Assembly (NCBI GenBank): GCA_018262095.1
Contig: JAGTRW010000005.1
Location: 1 to 64,000, forward strand
Source of the DNA: Pseudomonadota bacterium
GTDB taxonomy: Bacteria; Pseudomonadota; Gammaproteobacteria; Burkholderiales; Rhodocyclaceae
DNA: 64,000 bases
Direction: 5' to 3'
A model generated the notes under the pieces. It worked only from the letters and a program-made list of their open reading frames with translations, was not told the origin of the DNA and did not search any database. Shown here piece by piece: positions 8,579 through 16,495 of this stretch; positions within the stretch are counted from its first letter, which is position 1, and each line of letters starts with the position of its first letter. Made by a program: the position numbers and the translations under genes.

Positions 8579-9950
8579 TAGAGGTCGTTGCCGCAGTAGG
8601 AGAGGTCGAAGCTCTTGTTGCAGATCGGGAAATCTGAGATCGGGTTGTCGCGCACCGCCATCGCCAATCCGAACCAGTTGGCGAGCGACGGGTCCTGCAG
8701 CTTGTAGTGCAGCAGCTGGCCATCGCATCCGGTCTCCAACCCTCGCTGAGGATGGCAAGCAGCCAGGCGATCGAGACGTCGATCTCGCGCATGCGCAAGA
8801 CCATCCGCGCCCAGCAGTCTCCGGTCGCTTCGGTCAGTGAGTCGATCGGCCGCTGCGCATACAAACGTCCCGGCAGCAGGCCACGAGCGTCGACCGCGAC
8901 GTTGCTGGCGCGCGCCACCAGGCCAGTCAGGCCCAGGTCCTGCGCCGTCTTGCGGCTGACCACGCCGGTGCCGTTGAAACGCGCCTTGACGCTCAGCGCC
9001 GCGCGCATCAGGTCGTTGATCCCGGCGACGTCGGTCGCTGTCGCGGCGAGCGTCTTGATGAGGTCCTGTCGCAAGGCCTCGGTGATCCCGCGCGCGCGAC
9101 CCGGGCGCAGCCAGCCGCGACCGAAGCGGTTGCCGCAAACGCGCTGGCTGGCGTTGATCATCGCCGTGCGCAGCCGGCCGTAGGTGCCGGTGCCCTGGAC
9201 GAAGGCGATGTCGGTCGCCAGGCCGTTGAGCGTCGCCAGATGCATCGCGATGCGTTCCATTTCGAGCGCGATGCCGCGCAGCACCTCGGTCTCAAAAGTG
9301 ATCGCCGTGTCCGACAGCGCTTCGACTGCGCTGCAGTAGCCCCAGGCATAGGCCACCGCCGAGTCGCCGCAAACCGACTCGACGCTCGCCGCCAGCGTCA
9401 GCGGCGGGCGGCGCAGCAGCAGCGCTTCGGCGCCGCGGTGCTGGTAGCCGAGCTGGATTTCGAGGTGGTGAACTTTTTCGCCCAGGCACATGAAGCGGAA
9501 GTGGCCCGGTTCGATCACCCCGGCGTGAATCGGCCCGACGCCGACCTCGTGAACCTCCTGGCCGCGCACCTGGAAAAACGGGTAGTCGGCCATCCGTTGC
9601 TGGCGTTCGCCCTCGAAGCGCACCGGCTTGAGCCAGGGGTGGCCGTCGGGAGTCAGGCCCGTTTGTTCCCACAGTTCGCGCTCGTAAATCTGCGCCGATG
9701 GATGGCTGGCGGTCAGCGCGGGGTAGTGCTCGCCGGCCAGCGCGCTGGCGCGCAGCACGGTCAGCGATCCGCCTGCTGGCTGAAAAACGGCGGTGACGAC
9801 GATCGCCCCGGAGTCGTTTTCGTCGCGCCGACCGAACAGGGTGAGCAAGCGCTCACCGGCGTCGAGCCGCTGCGCGCAGGCGGCGGCGAATTCGGGCAGC
9901 GCGCTGTGTTCGAGTTCGCTGACCTGGCAGCTCAGCAGCGGTGCATTCAT
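8578..9950 (-). pseudogene. hyfG: Large subunit of hydrogenase-4-like (Ehr-type) complex, NuoC-NuoD fusion, frameshifted
   Basis: Reads from ATG 9950 as a NuoC-like N-terminus (1-120) joined to a NuoD/NiFe large-subunit-like region. Near 8738-8743 the frame is lost. The protein-like sequence resumes one frame over (DGQLLHYKL, then FPICNKSFDLSYCGNDL) and stops at 8578 exactly where the next gene starts. One missing base restores about 457 residues, so this is a recent mutation or a sequencing error. Where hydrogenase-4 has CGIC...H, this protein has CGDS...Y (C194, S197, Y201). The C-terminal DPCxxC counterpart reads ICNKS. A Ni-Fe site cannot form, which suits an energy-converting hydrogenase-related complex of unknown substrate. 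Confidence 0.75.
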
Positions 9951-11380
9951 CAGATCCCCGCAATCGACTGGGCCACCGCGCGCAGCAGCTGGGTGATTGA
10001 ATCCGGCGTGTAGGTGCCGAGCATGATCAGGATCGCGACAAAGCCGAGCTTGGGCAGCGTCGTTCGCAGCGATTCGACGACCGCCGGCCCGCTGCGCTTT
10101 GATTCGTCCCAGAGCATCGGAAAGACGGTGTTGCCGGTCGCGACGAAGATGATCGTGAGCATTCCGCACATCACGGTGAAGGCCATCAGGTTGCCGGCCT
10201 GGACGATTCCGGAGAGGATCAGCATTTCGGCGAGGAAGCTGGCAAAAGGCGGGAAGCCGAGCAGCGCGAAGATGCCGACGGTAAACAGCAGCCCCGAGAA
10301 CGGCATGACCCGGATCACGCCGTTGAGCGGCGCCACGTCGTTGGTGCCATAGACCGCGCGCAGACGACCGGCGGTGAGGAACAGCAAGGTTTTGACAAAG
10401 GCGTTGCTGACGATATAAAGCACCACGCCGTAGGCCGCTGCGCGGCCGACCGAGAGTCCCAGCGCGATGACGCCCGACGAACTGACGCAGGCGTAGGCGA
10501 TCAGCCGCTTGTAGTTGCGCGTCGCCATGATCTGCACGGCGGCGACGACCAGCGACAGATAGCCCATGATCAGCAGCTGCTGCGCGACGAAGTTCATGTC
10601 GAAACCGTGGAACACCTGCAGCACGCGAAACACCGCGACGACGCTGATATTGAACTGCACCGCAGCGAGCAGCGCGCTGGTGCTGGTCGGCGCGGTTTCA
10701 TAGGTTTCCGGCAGCCAGCCGTAGAGCGGTGCGAGTCCCAGTTTGCCACCCAGGCCGAAGAGGATGAAAGCCAGTCCCAGGCGCTGCCAGCCGTCTCTGG
10801 CCGTGGTCAAGGCAGCCGACAGTTCGTCGATCTGAAAGCTGATCTCGATGCCGCGCAAGTCCGCCGACTGGGCCAGGCACATGAAGCCGAGAAAGCTGAT
10901 CGCCAGCGTTGTCGCCGAGTAGAGCATATAGCGCCAGGCGACTTCCCTGGGCGCCTGCGCGTCACCGCGGGCGACCAGCGGCGCGGCGCACAGCGTGCTC
11001 ACTTCGATCAGCGCCCACATCAGGATCAGGTGATTGGAGAGAATTCCCAGATTGAGCACGACCATGAACGCCAGCGACAACGCCGCGCGGCTGCGGATGT
11101 CTCGCGTCAGCCGCAGCGAACTGCGCTGGCGCGTGAGCATGTAAACGCTGATGCCGAGGAAAACGGTATTGATCACCAGCACGAAGAGCAGCGACGTGGC
11201 GTCGAGCACCAGGAAGCGCTGCGCAAAGTAGAGCGGCAATTCGTCGAGCGGATGGGTGACGAAGACTGTGACCGAGGCCAGCCAGGCGAGCGAAGCGATG
11301 GCGACCAGCGCCGGCGCGGCCCAGTGGGCGGTGCCCGGTGCGGCGACGCTCTGCGGAGTCAACACGGCGGGCGCGCTCAT
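9950..11380 (-). CDS. hyfF: Antiporter-like membrane subunit, HyfF/NuoN type
   Basis: 476-residue polytopic protein of the complex I antiporter-like (Proton_antipo_M) family. It has about 12-14 hydrophobic segments, the conserved charged stretch NHLILMWALIEVSTLCAAPLV, a lysine-containing LGLAPLYGWLPETY helix, and AYACVSSSGVIALG. These subunits move protons or sodium ions in complex I-like machines. The start ATG at 11380 overlaps the HyfE stop (ATGA), and its own stop overlaps the HyfG start in the same way, so translation is coupled through the operon. An upstream extension to 11710 is not protein-like. Confidence 0.85.
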   Translation of the reverse strand: MSAPAVLTPQSVAAPGTAHWAAPALVAIASLAWLASVTVFVTHPLDELPLYFAQRFLVLDATSLLFVLVINTVFLGISVYMLTRQRSSLRLTRDIRSRAALSLAFMVVLNLGILSNHLILMWALIEVSTLCAAPLVARGDAQAPREVAWRYMLYSATTLAISFLGFMCLAQSADLRGIEISFQIDELSAALTTARDGWQRLGLAFILFGLGGKLGLAPLYGWLPETYETAPTSTSALLAAVQFNISVVAVFRVLQVFHGFDMNFVAQQLLIMGYLSLVVAAVQIMATRNYKRLIAYACVSSSGVIALGLSVGRAAAYGVVLYIVSNAFVKTLLFLTAGRLRAVYGTNDVAPLNGVIRVMPFSGLLFTVGIFALLGFPPFASFLAEMLILSGIVQAGNLMAFTVMCGMLTIIFVATGNTVFPMLWDESKRSGPAVVESLRTTLPKLGFVAILIMLGTYTPDSITQLLRAVAQSIAGI

Positions 11381-11973
11381 GGCGTTTCCTTGGCAGCGGG
11401 TACGCTTGGTCGGGGCTCTCCGCCCAGCAGGTGACAGCCGATCGTCACCGTCAGGACATAGACCGCGCTGATCGTCAGATGCACTGGCCATGGCCAGGGT
11501 TCGGGCATCAGCGACTCGAACAGCGCGAGCGCATTTTCCATGAACAGCAGAGCGATCAGCTGCGCCTTGGGTTCGTGGTTGGTCGATAGGATCAGCAAGG
11601 CGATCACCGTCGTCGCAGCGACCACGCCGAGCGTCAGCGCACGCACGTCGGCGCGTGCGCCGTCGCCGAACTTGAACGCCAGAATGATCAGCATGACGGC
11701 AATTCCCCAAGTGAAGAAGTTCGACGGCATCAGGCTGATCCGGCTCTGCGCTTGTCGTTTGAGCGCGCGGCGCAGCAAGTGGGGAACCAGCACGGCACGC
11801 ACCAGCAACACCTCAAGGCCGAGCAGCAGGGTGTGCGCCGAAAAATCGTCGCTCAGCGTGATCCAGCCCAGCGCCAAGGCCTGCAGGCTCAGCCAGGTCG
11901 GTGCCGACGAGATGCGGCTGAAAAATACCGGGATGACGGTCGCGATCAGGCAGAAAATCAAGGACAGCGTCAT
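11377..11973 (-). CDS. hyfE: Hydrogenase-4 component E-like membrane protein
   Basis: 198-residue integral membrane protein with about six hydrophobic helices. It resembles HyfE, whose N-terminal part is NuoK-like. ENALALFESLMPEPWPW lies in the fifth helix region, where family members place a conserved glutamate. It is sandwiched between hyfC and hyfF with ATGA overlaps on both sides. Expected role: part of the membrane arm in ion translocation. Length and context fit the family; sequence recognition is moderate because HyfE proteins are poorly conserved. Confidence 0.75.
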   Translation of the reverse strand: MTLSLIFCLIATVIPVFFSRISSAPTWLSLQALALGWITLSDDFSAHTLLLGLEVLLVRAVLVPHLLRRALKRQAQSRISLMPSNFFTWGIAVMLIILAFKFGDGARADVRALTLGVVAATTVIALLILSTNHEPKAQLIALLFMENALALFESLMPEPWPWPVHLTISAVYVLTVTIGCHLLGGEPRPSVPAAKETP

Positions 11974-12896
11974 AGTCCGCTTCCTCCCAGCCCGATCACG
12001 ACCATGGCGAAGAGCGCGGCCGCCGAGGCGATCGACAGATAACGCGTCACCCAGCGCATCGGCAGCCGCGCACTCAGTGACTCGATGCAGCCGACGACCA
12101 GCGCCACCGCCAGCATCAGCCCCAGCGAGGCGAGCGCGCAGGCGAGCGGGTCATCTGTTGGCGAGAACGGGTTGATCAGCGCGGCGATCAAGCCGGCGTA
12201 GAGGCTCATCTTGAGCGCCGCGGAAAACTGCATCGCGGCGAGCTCGGGGCCGCTGTGGTCGAGGATCATCACTTCGTGGATCATCGTCAGTTCGAGATGG
12301 GTCAGCGGATCGTCGACCGGAACGCGCGCCGCTTCGGCTTGCAGCAGGATCAGCAGGGCCACAGTCAAAGGGGCGACGATCAGTGCGTAATGCGGCGTGT
12401 CGTGCAGCGCGCCAATGAGTGCGGCGAAGCTCGTCATACCGGTCGCCGCGCAGGCGGAGCCGATCAGCAGAAACAAGGCCGGTTCGGCGTAGGCCGAAAA
12501 AGACGCTTCGCGCGCCGCGCCCATGCCCTCGAACGAACTGCCGACGTCCATCGCGCAGAGCATCAGCGCGATCCGCGCAAAGCCCAGCGTGTAGGCAACG
12601 ACGATGAAATCGTGGTCGAACTGCAGCGGCGCGTAGCGGCCCAGGATCGGGCTCATGCTTGCCGCCAGTACGCCGCAGACCAGCACCACATAGGCGCCGG
12701 CGCGAAACAGCGGGCTCGCGGTGTGGCTGAGCACCGGGCGTTTGCCGAGCAGTCGCACGAGGTCATAAGCCGATTGCATCAGCCGCGGGCCTTTGCGCCC
12801 GACCCACCAGGATTTGGTGCGGTTGATGACACCGACCAGCGCGACCGGCATGGTCAGCACTAGCAGCCAGTGGGTCAGCGATAGTGTCAGGTTCAT
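11970..12896 (-). CDS. hyfC: NuoH/HyfC-like membrane subunit
   Basis: 308 residues with eight or so hydrophobic helices, related to complex I NuoH (respiratory-chain NADH dehydrogenase subunit 1 family). Visible family features are an N-terminal RKGPRLMQSAYDLVRLLGK loop, EAARVPVDDPLTHLELTMIHEVMI (the acidic quinone/hinge-type region), and DHSGPELA. It anchors the peripheral subunits to the membrane arm. ATG 12896 overlaps the HyfB stop; the stop overlaps the HyfE start. The longer upstream reading to 13259 lies inside hyfB and is not real. Confidence 0.85.
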   Translation of the reverse strand: MNLTLSLTHWLLVLTMPVALVGVINRTKSWWVGRKGPRLMQSAYDLVRLLGKRPVLSHTASPLFRAGAYVVLVCGVLAASMSPILGRYAPLQFDHDFIVVAYTLGFARIALMLCAMDVGSSFEGMGAAREASFSAYAEPALFLLIGSACAATGMTSFAALIGALHDTPHYALIVAPLTVALLILLQAEAARVPVDDPLTHLELTMIHEVMILDHSGPELAAMQFSAALKMSLYAGLIAALINPFSPTDDPLACALASLGLMLAVALVVGCIESLSARLPMRWVTRYLSIASAAALFAMVVIGLGGSGL

Positions 12897-14899
12897 GGCA
12901 GCGCGCCCTCGGCGAGAACGACCAGCGCGGCGATGATGACGATCGCCGCAAGCGCGGCCGAGAACGCCAGGCGCGGATCGTCTTCGCGCATTTTGGCCGA
13001 CAGTTCGACGGCTGTTTCGTGGCCATGGTCGATCACCGTATAGAGGCGCCGCTCGACCGCATCGACGCAGTCGGTGATGACGTAGCTCTCGCTCGGGAAG
13101 TAGCCGGCCGGGGCTTTTTGTCGCTTGACCATGACCATGACGCTCTTGAAGTTCTCGGCAAAGTCGGTCGAAAAACTCGCTCCCGTGTATTGCATCCGGC
13201 TGTTCGCCGCGTCGTAGCCGCAGCCCCAGGTCGCGCTGCGCAGCGGCGCTTGCGGCCACAGACGCGAGCGCAGCCAGAGCACGGCGACGATGGCGGCGAT
13301 GAGCGCGCCTGAAATCGCGCCGATGCGCGACAAGGTGGCGAAGATCGCGCCCAGCGTCTGATCGGTAATGACCTCGGGGATGGCTTGCATGAACAGGCGG
13401 GCAGGCTCGGCGACGAGCGTCAGGCCGAGCACCGGGACGACGCCGAGCAGCACCGTTCCCAGCGTATGGACGAGCATCGGCACCAGCATCCAGCGGCTCG
13501 CTTCGTGCGCTTCGGGCAACGTGTCGTCGCGCGGATTACCCATGAAGATCACGCCGAAGGCGCGCGTGATCGAGAGCGCCGAAACCGCGCCGACAAAAGC
13601 CAGCGCTGCGGCCACCAGAGCCAATGTCAGGGTCGCCCAGATGCCCAGGTGCTCGCCGGAAAAAAGCCCTGAGTAGATCATGAACTCGCTGGCGAAACCG
13701 TTGAACGGCGGTAGCGCCGAGATGGCCACGCCGCCGATGATGAAGCACGTGGCGGTGCCCGGCATCAGCTTGATGAGGCCGCCGAGCCGCTCCATGTCGA
13801 TCACGTGCTTGATCTGGTAGACGCTGCCCGCGGCGTAGAACAGCTGGCATTTGAAGAAGGCGTGGTTGAGCACGTGCAGCAGGCCGCCGCCGAAGCCCAG
13901 CGCGACCAGCGCTGAATTGTCCCAGGCCAGGCCCAGGCAGCCGACGCCGAAGCCGATTCCGGCGATACCGACGTTCTCGGTCGACGAGTAACCGAGCAGA
14001 CGTTTCAAGTCGCGTTGGCCGACGGTGTACAGGCCGCCGACCACCGCCGAGGTCACCGAGAAGGCGATCAGGAACCAGCCCATCCACTCGTCGGGCTTGC
14101 CCGAGAGCAGCAGAAAGCGCAGCAGGGCGTAGAGACCGGCCTTGTGGATCACCCCCGACATCAGCGCCGAGACGTGCGCCGGCGCCGCGGCGTGGGCGCG
14201 CGGCAGCCACGAGTGGAACGGAAAGAACGCCGACTTCAATCCGAAACTGGTGACCAGCAACAGAAAAACCACGTTGCGCAGCGTTCCCGGGTGCTGACTC
14301 ATCCAGCCGCCCAAGTCCTTCAAATACCACGACTGACTGTGGGTGTAGAGAATCATCACCGCGGCGATCAGGAAGATCAGCCCGACGTGCGTCGACACCA
14401 GGTAATTGAACCCGGCGAAACGCACTTTCTGATTGGTGTAGTCCCAGATCACCAGCTGCCACGCGGCGAGCGCCGCGAGCTCCCAGCCGAACAGGAAAGT
14501 GACGACTTCCTCTCCCGTATAAACCAGCAGGAATGAGAGCGAGATCATATTGAGCAGCGCGAAGTGCACGCCGAGGTGGCGCGGTCCGGCGAAGTATTTG
14601 TGCAGATAGCCGACCGCATAGACGCTGCCGAGCAGCGTCATCGGCAAGGACCAAGAGAGAAAGAACGCGCCCAACGCGTCGAGCCGGAAGTGAATGCCGC
14701 CGATCGGGTAGGCCCAGGGCATGCCGCCGGTGACGTCGGGGCCGCCCATCAGCACCGGGATCACCGCCGACCAGACGAGCGCGGTCGCGATCGCCTGCGA
14801 CGCCAGTCCGAAGCCGGCGCGGATCTTGTTGCTGGTGTTGAGCAGGCAAAACCCGGCGCCCAGCGTCAGCACGAGCACCGCGAGGATCAGTTGGTTCAT
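12893..14899 (-). CDS. hyfB: Antiporter-like membrane subunit HyfB/NuoL type
   Basis: 668-residue polytopic subunit, first gene of the six-gene hyf-like operon (B-C-E-F-G-HI). Conserved Proton_antipo_M features include the FGWELAALAAWQLV helix, KSAFFPFHSWLPRAHAAAPAHVSALMSGVIHKAGLYALLR-type lysine/histidine helices, and LLGYSSTENVGIAGIG. After about residue 570 there is a soluble stretch (WGCGYDAANSRMQYTGASF) typical of HyfB/NuoL-like hydrogenase subunits, then a final helix. It likely pumps ions when coupled to electron transfer. The gene starts the operon about 200 bp from the divergent ribbon-helix-helix gene. Confidence 0.88.
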   Translation of the reverse strand: MNQLILAVLVLTLGAGFCLLNTSNKIRAGFGLASQAIATALVWSAVIPVLMGGPDVTGGMPWAYPIGGIHFRLDALGAFFLSWSLPMTLLGSVYAVGYLHKYFAGPRHLGVHFALLNMISLSFLLVYTGEEVVTFLFGWELAALAAWQLVIWDYTNQKVRFAGFNYLVSTHVGLIFLIAAVMILYTHSQSWYLKDLGGWMSQHPGTLRNVVFLLLVTSFGLKSAFFPFHSWLPRAHAAAPAHVSALMSGVIHKAGLYALLRFLLLSGKPDEWMGWFLIAFSVTSAVVGGLYTVGQRDLKRLLGYSSTENVGIAGIGFGVGCLGLAWDNSALVALGFGGGLLHVLNHAFFKCQLFYAAGSVYQIKHVIDMERLGGLIKLMPGTATCFIIGGVAISALPPFNGFASEFMIYSGLFSGEHLGIWATLTLALVAAALAFVGAVSALSITRAFGVIFMGNPRDDTLPEAHEASRWMLVPMLVHTLGTVLLGVVPVLGLTLVAEPARLFMQAIPEVITDQTLGAIFATLSRIGAISGALIAAIVAVLWLRSRLWPQAPLRSATWGCGYDAANSRMQYTGASFSTDFAENFKSVMVMVKRQKAPAGYFPSESYVITDCVDAVERRLYTVIDHGHETAVELSAKMREDDPRLAFSAALAAIVIIAALVVLAEGALP

Positions 14900-15031
14900 C
14901 GGGCAGTGCGCCAGAGCGCGCGGCGGTGAACGCCGATCTGCTCACAGGATTTGGCGAAAAACCTCGGTGTTTCAGCAGGTATTGATGACACGTTCCCGGT
15001 GGCCCAGTTTTTTATCGAACGAAGATGCGAA

Positions 15032-15070
15032 TTGTATACAAATTGAGAAATGTTTCAATTACAATGAAAC
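15032..15070. promoter_or_regulatory. Two palindromes between hyfB and the RHH regulator
   Basis: A perfect 10 bp palindrome TTGTATACAA (15032-15041) and an inverted repeat GTTTCA / TGAAAC with 7 nt between the arms (15052-15070). Both lie in the divergent intergenic region 14900-15099, just upstream of the small RHH gene. They are candidate operators for that protein; this is inference from position. Confidence 0.4.
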
Positions 15071-15099
15071 GCACATATATGGAGAGGGGAGAAGGTATC

Positions 15100-15306
15100 A
15101 TGGAGGTCCGTACCGCCAGACTCACGATCCTGATCGATCCGAGAAAGAAAAAGCTGTTCGAAGAAATCTGCGCGCGGCAGGATCTCAACTCGTCACAAGT
15201 CGTTCGCAGGCTGATGCGCCGCTACCTGCTTGAGAACATCCCGGCCGACGAAGTGCCTGATTGGCTTGCTCCGCACGCTTCGAAAAACGACGACGTCAGC
15301 AAATAA
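15100..15306 (+). CDS. Ribbon-helix-helix (CopG/Arc-like) DNA-binding protein
   Basis: 68 residues. The segment VRTARLTILIDPRKKKLFEEICARQDLNSSQVVRRLMRRYLLE shows the beta-strand plus two-helix pattern of ribbon-helix-helix repressors, with a strongly basic second helix. ATG 15100 follows GGGGAGAAGG by about six bases. An in-frame ATG at 15079 would add seven residues and precede that site, so I prefer 15100. The gene diverges from hyfB, so it may control the hyf operon, itself, or both. No toxin partner gene follows, which argues against a toxin-antitoxin pair. Confidence 0.7.
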   Translation: MEVRTARLTILIDPRKKKLFEEICARQDLNSSQVVRRLMRRYLLENIPADEVPDWLAPHASKNDDVSK

Positions 15307-15622
15307 GCCCGCCTTCGCTGGCCGAGGCGTCGTGCCTTCGGTCCGTGCCCTGACTGTCTGCGTGGGCCAGGAAACGCAGCCCCCGACTTCGCTTAATCGC
15401 CTTACGCATCGAATAATTCGATGTGTCAGTTAGCAATATTCGACTTGTTGGATGCGTGTCCGCCTTCTAACATGCGGCCGCTTGAATCTATCCGCTTGCG
15501 CCTGCTTGCGCGGCGCAAGCGGATAACGGGTAAAGGGCTCGACTGAACGAGCTGAGGAAGCCGCACGGCTCGGTTCCTTGTGCCTTCTTCGACGGGCCAA
15601 ATGAAACCAAGGGGGAAAATCG
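15307..15622 (+). other. Structured leader upstream of the TerC-family gene
   Basis: 316 bp without a gene. It holds a perfect 12 bp inverted repeat, TATCCGCTTGCG (15489-15500) and CGCAAGCGGATA (15514-15525), with 13 nt between. A small GCTCG/CGAGC hairpin follows near 15537-15553. TerC genes are often preceded by the yybP-ykoY manganese riboswitch, but I do not see its hallmark GGGGAGUA core, so I do not call one. The ribosome binding site AAGGGGG lies just before 15623. Confidence 0.4.
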
Positions 15623-16348
15623 ATGGGCATGGATTATTTCGTCGCGCTGATGCAGATCATGATGGTCAACATCGTGCTCTCCGGTGACAACGCCGTAGTG
15701 ATCGCACTGGCCGCGCGCAACCTGCCGGCCAGGCAGCAGAAACAGGCGGTGCTGTGGGGCTGCGGCGGCGCCATCGTGCTGCGTATCCTGCTCACCGTCG
15801 TCGCCGTCGCGCTGCTCAAGATCCCCTTCCTGCAGTTCTTCGGCGCGCTGCTGCTGATCTGGATTGCGGTCAAGCTGCTGATCGAGGACGACGAGGGCGG
15901 CGCCCATCACCAAGCCCATGACAGCATGTTCGGTGCAGTCAAGACCATCCTGATTGCCGACGTCGTGATGAGCCTGGACAACACGCTGGCCGTCGCCGGT
16001 GTCGCCAAGGGCAACTGGAGCCTGCTGATCGCCGGGCTGGTGCTGTCGATTCCGCTGATCGTTTTCGGCAGCACCCTGATCATGAAGGCGATCGACCGTT
16101 TTCCGATCATCGTCTACATCGGCGCCGGCCTGATCGCCTACACCGCTGGCGAAATGATCGACTCCGACCTGGCGATCCAGCCTTATCTGCCGAGCATCTT
16201 ACACGGTACGGTTTATCTGGCCGTGGCGCTGACCGTCGGGGTGATCGGCTTTGGCTGGTGGTACAACACGATCAAGGGGCGTGATGCCAAGGACGTTCTG
16301 GTTGCCGACGAGCACGCCGCAGAACGCCTCGAGGAAGCGATCGACTGA
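15623..16348 (+). CDS. TerC/YjbE-family integral membrane protein
   Basis: 241-residue membrane protein with about seven hydrophobic helices. Two repeats carry the family's acidic signature, NIVLSGDNAVVIALAARNLP near the N-terminus and ADVVMSLDNTLAVAGVAKG near residue 118. These aspartate/asparagine pairs are thought to bind metal in TerC proteins. An acidic and histidine-rich loop (EDDEGGAHHQAH) separates the halves. The YjbE subgroup is linked to manganese export or metal homeostasis in other bacteria; the role here is inferred. The start is supported by AAGGGGG seven bases upstream. Confidence 0.88.
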   Translation: MGMDYFVALMQIMMVNIVLSGDNAVVIALAARNLPARQQKQAVLWGCGGAIVLRILLTVVAVALLKIPFLQFFGALLLIWIAVKLLIEDDEGGAHHQAHDSMFGAVKTILIADVVMSLDNTLAVAGVAKGNWSLLIAGLVLSIPLIVFGSTLIMKAIDRFPIIVYIGAGLIAYTAGEMIDSDLAIQPYLPSILHGTVYLAVALTVGVIGFGWWYNTIKGRDAKDVLVADEHAAERLEEAID

Positions 16349-16495
16349 GCGTCGGTCGCGCTCGAACGAACCCTCTTTACAGGCTCCCGTTTTCGTTCTG
16401 CCCGCCTCGGCACCGTCAGCCCGACGGCACGCTACGCCGGGTTTCGCTTTACACTATGCGCCAATCTACGAACTTTGCGATTCGGACGAGCGGAC

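Noticed and set aside
7820-14899. Functional formate hydrogenlyase / hydrogenase-4
   Set aside because: Ni-Fe cysteine ligands are missing in both motifs and no formate dehydrogenase or maturation genes are present in the window.
15100-15306. Antitoxin of a toxin-antitoxin pair
   Set aside because: The ribbon-helix-helix protein has no small toxin-like gene next to it; the next gene is a TerC membrane protein.
15307-15622. yybP-ykoY manganese riboswitch upstream of the TerC-family gene
   Set aside because: The position is right, but the GGGGAGUA core and the expected paired loops are not visible, so only an unnamed structured leader is reported.
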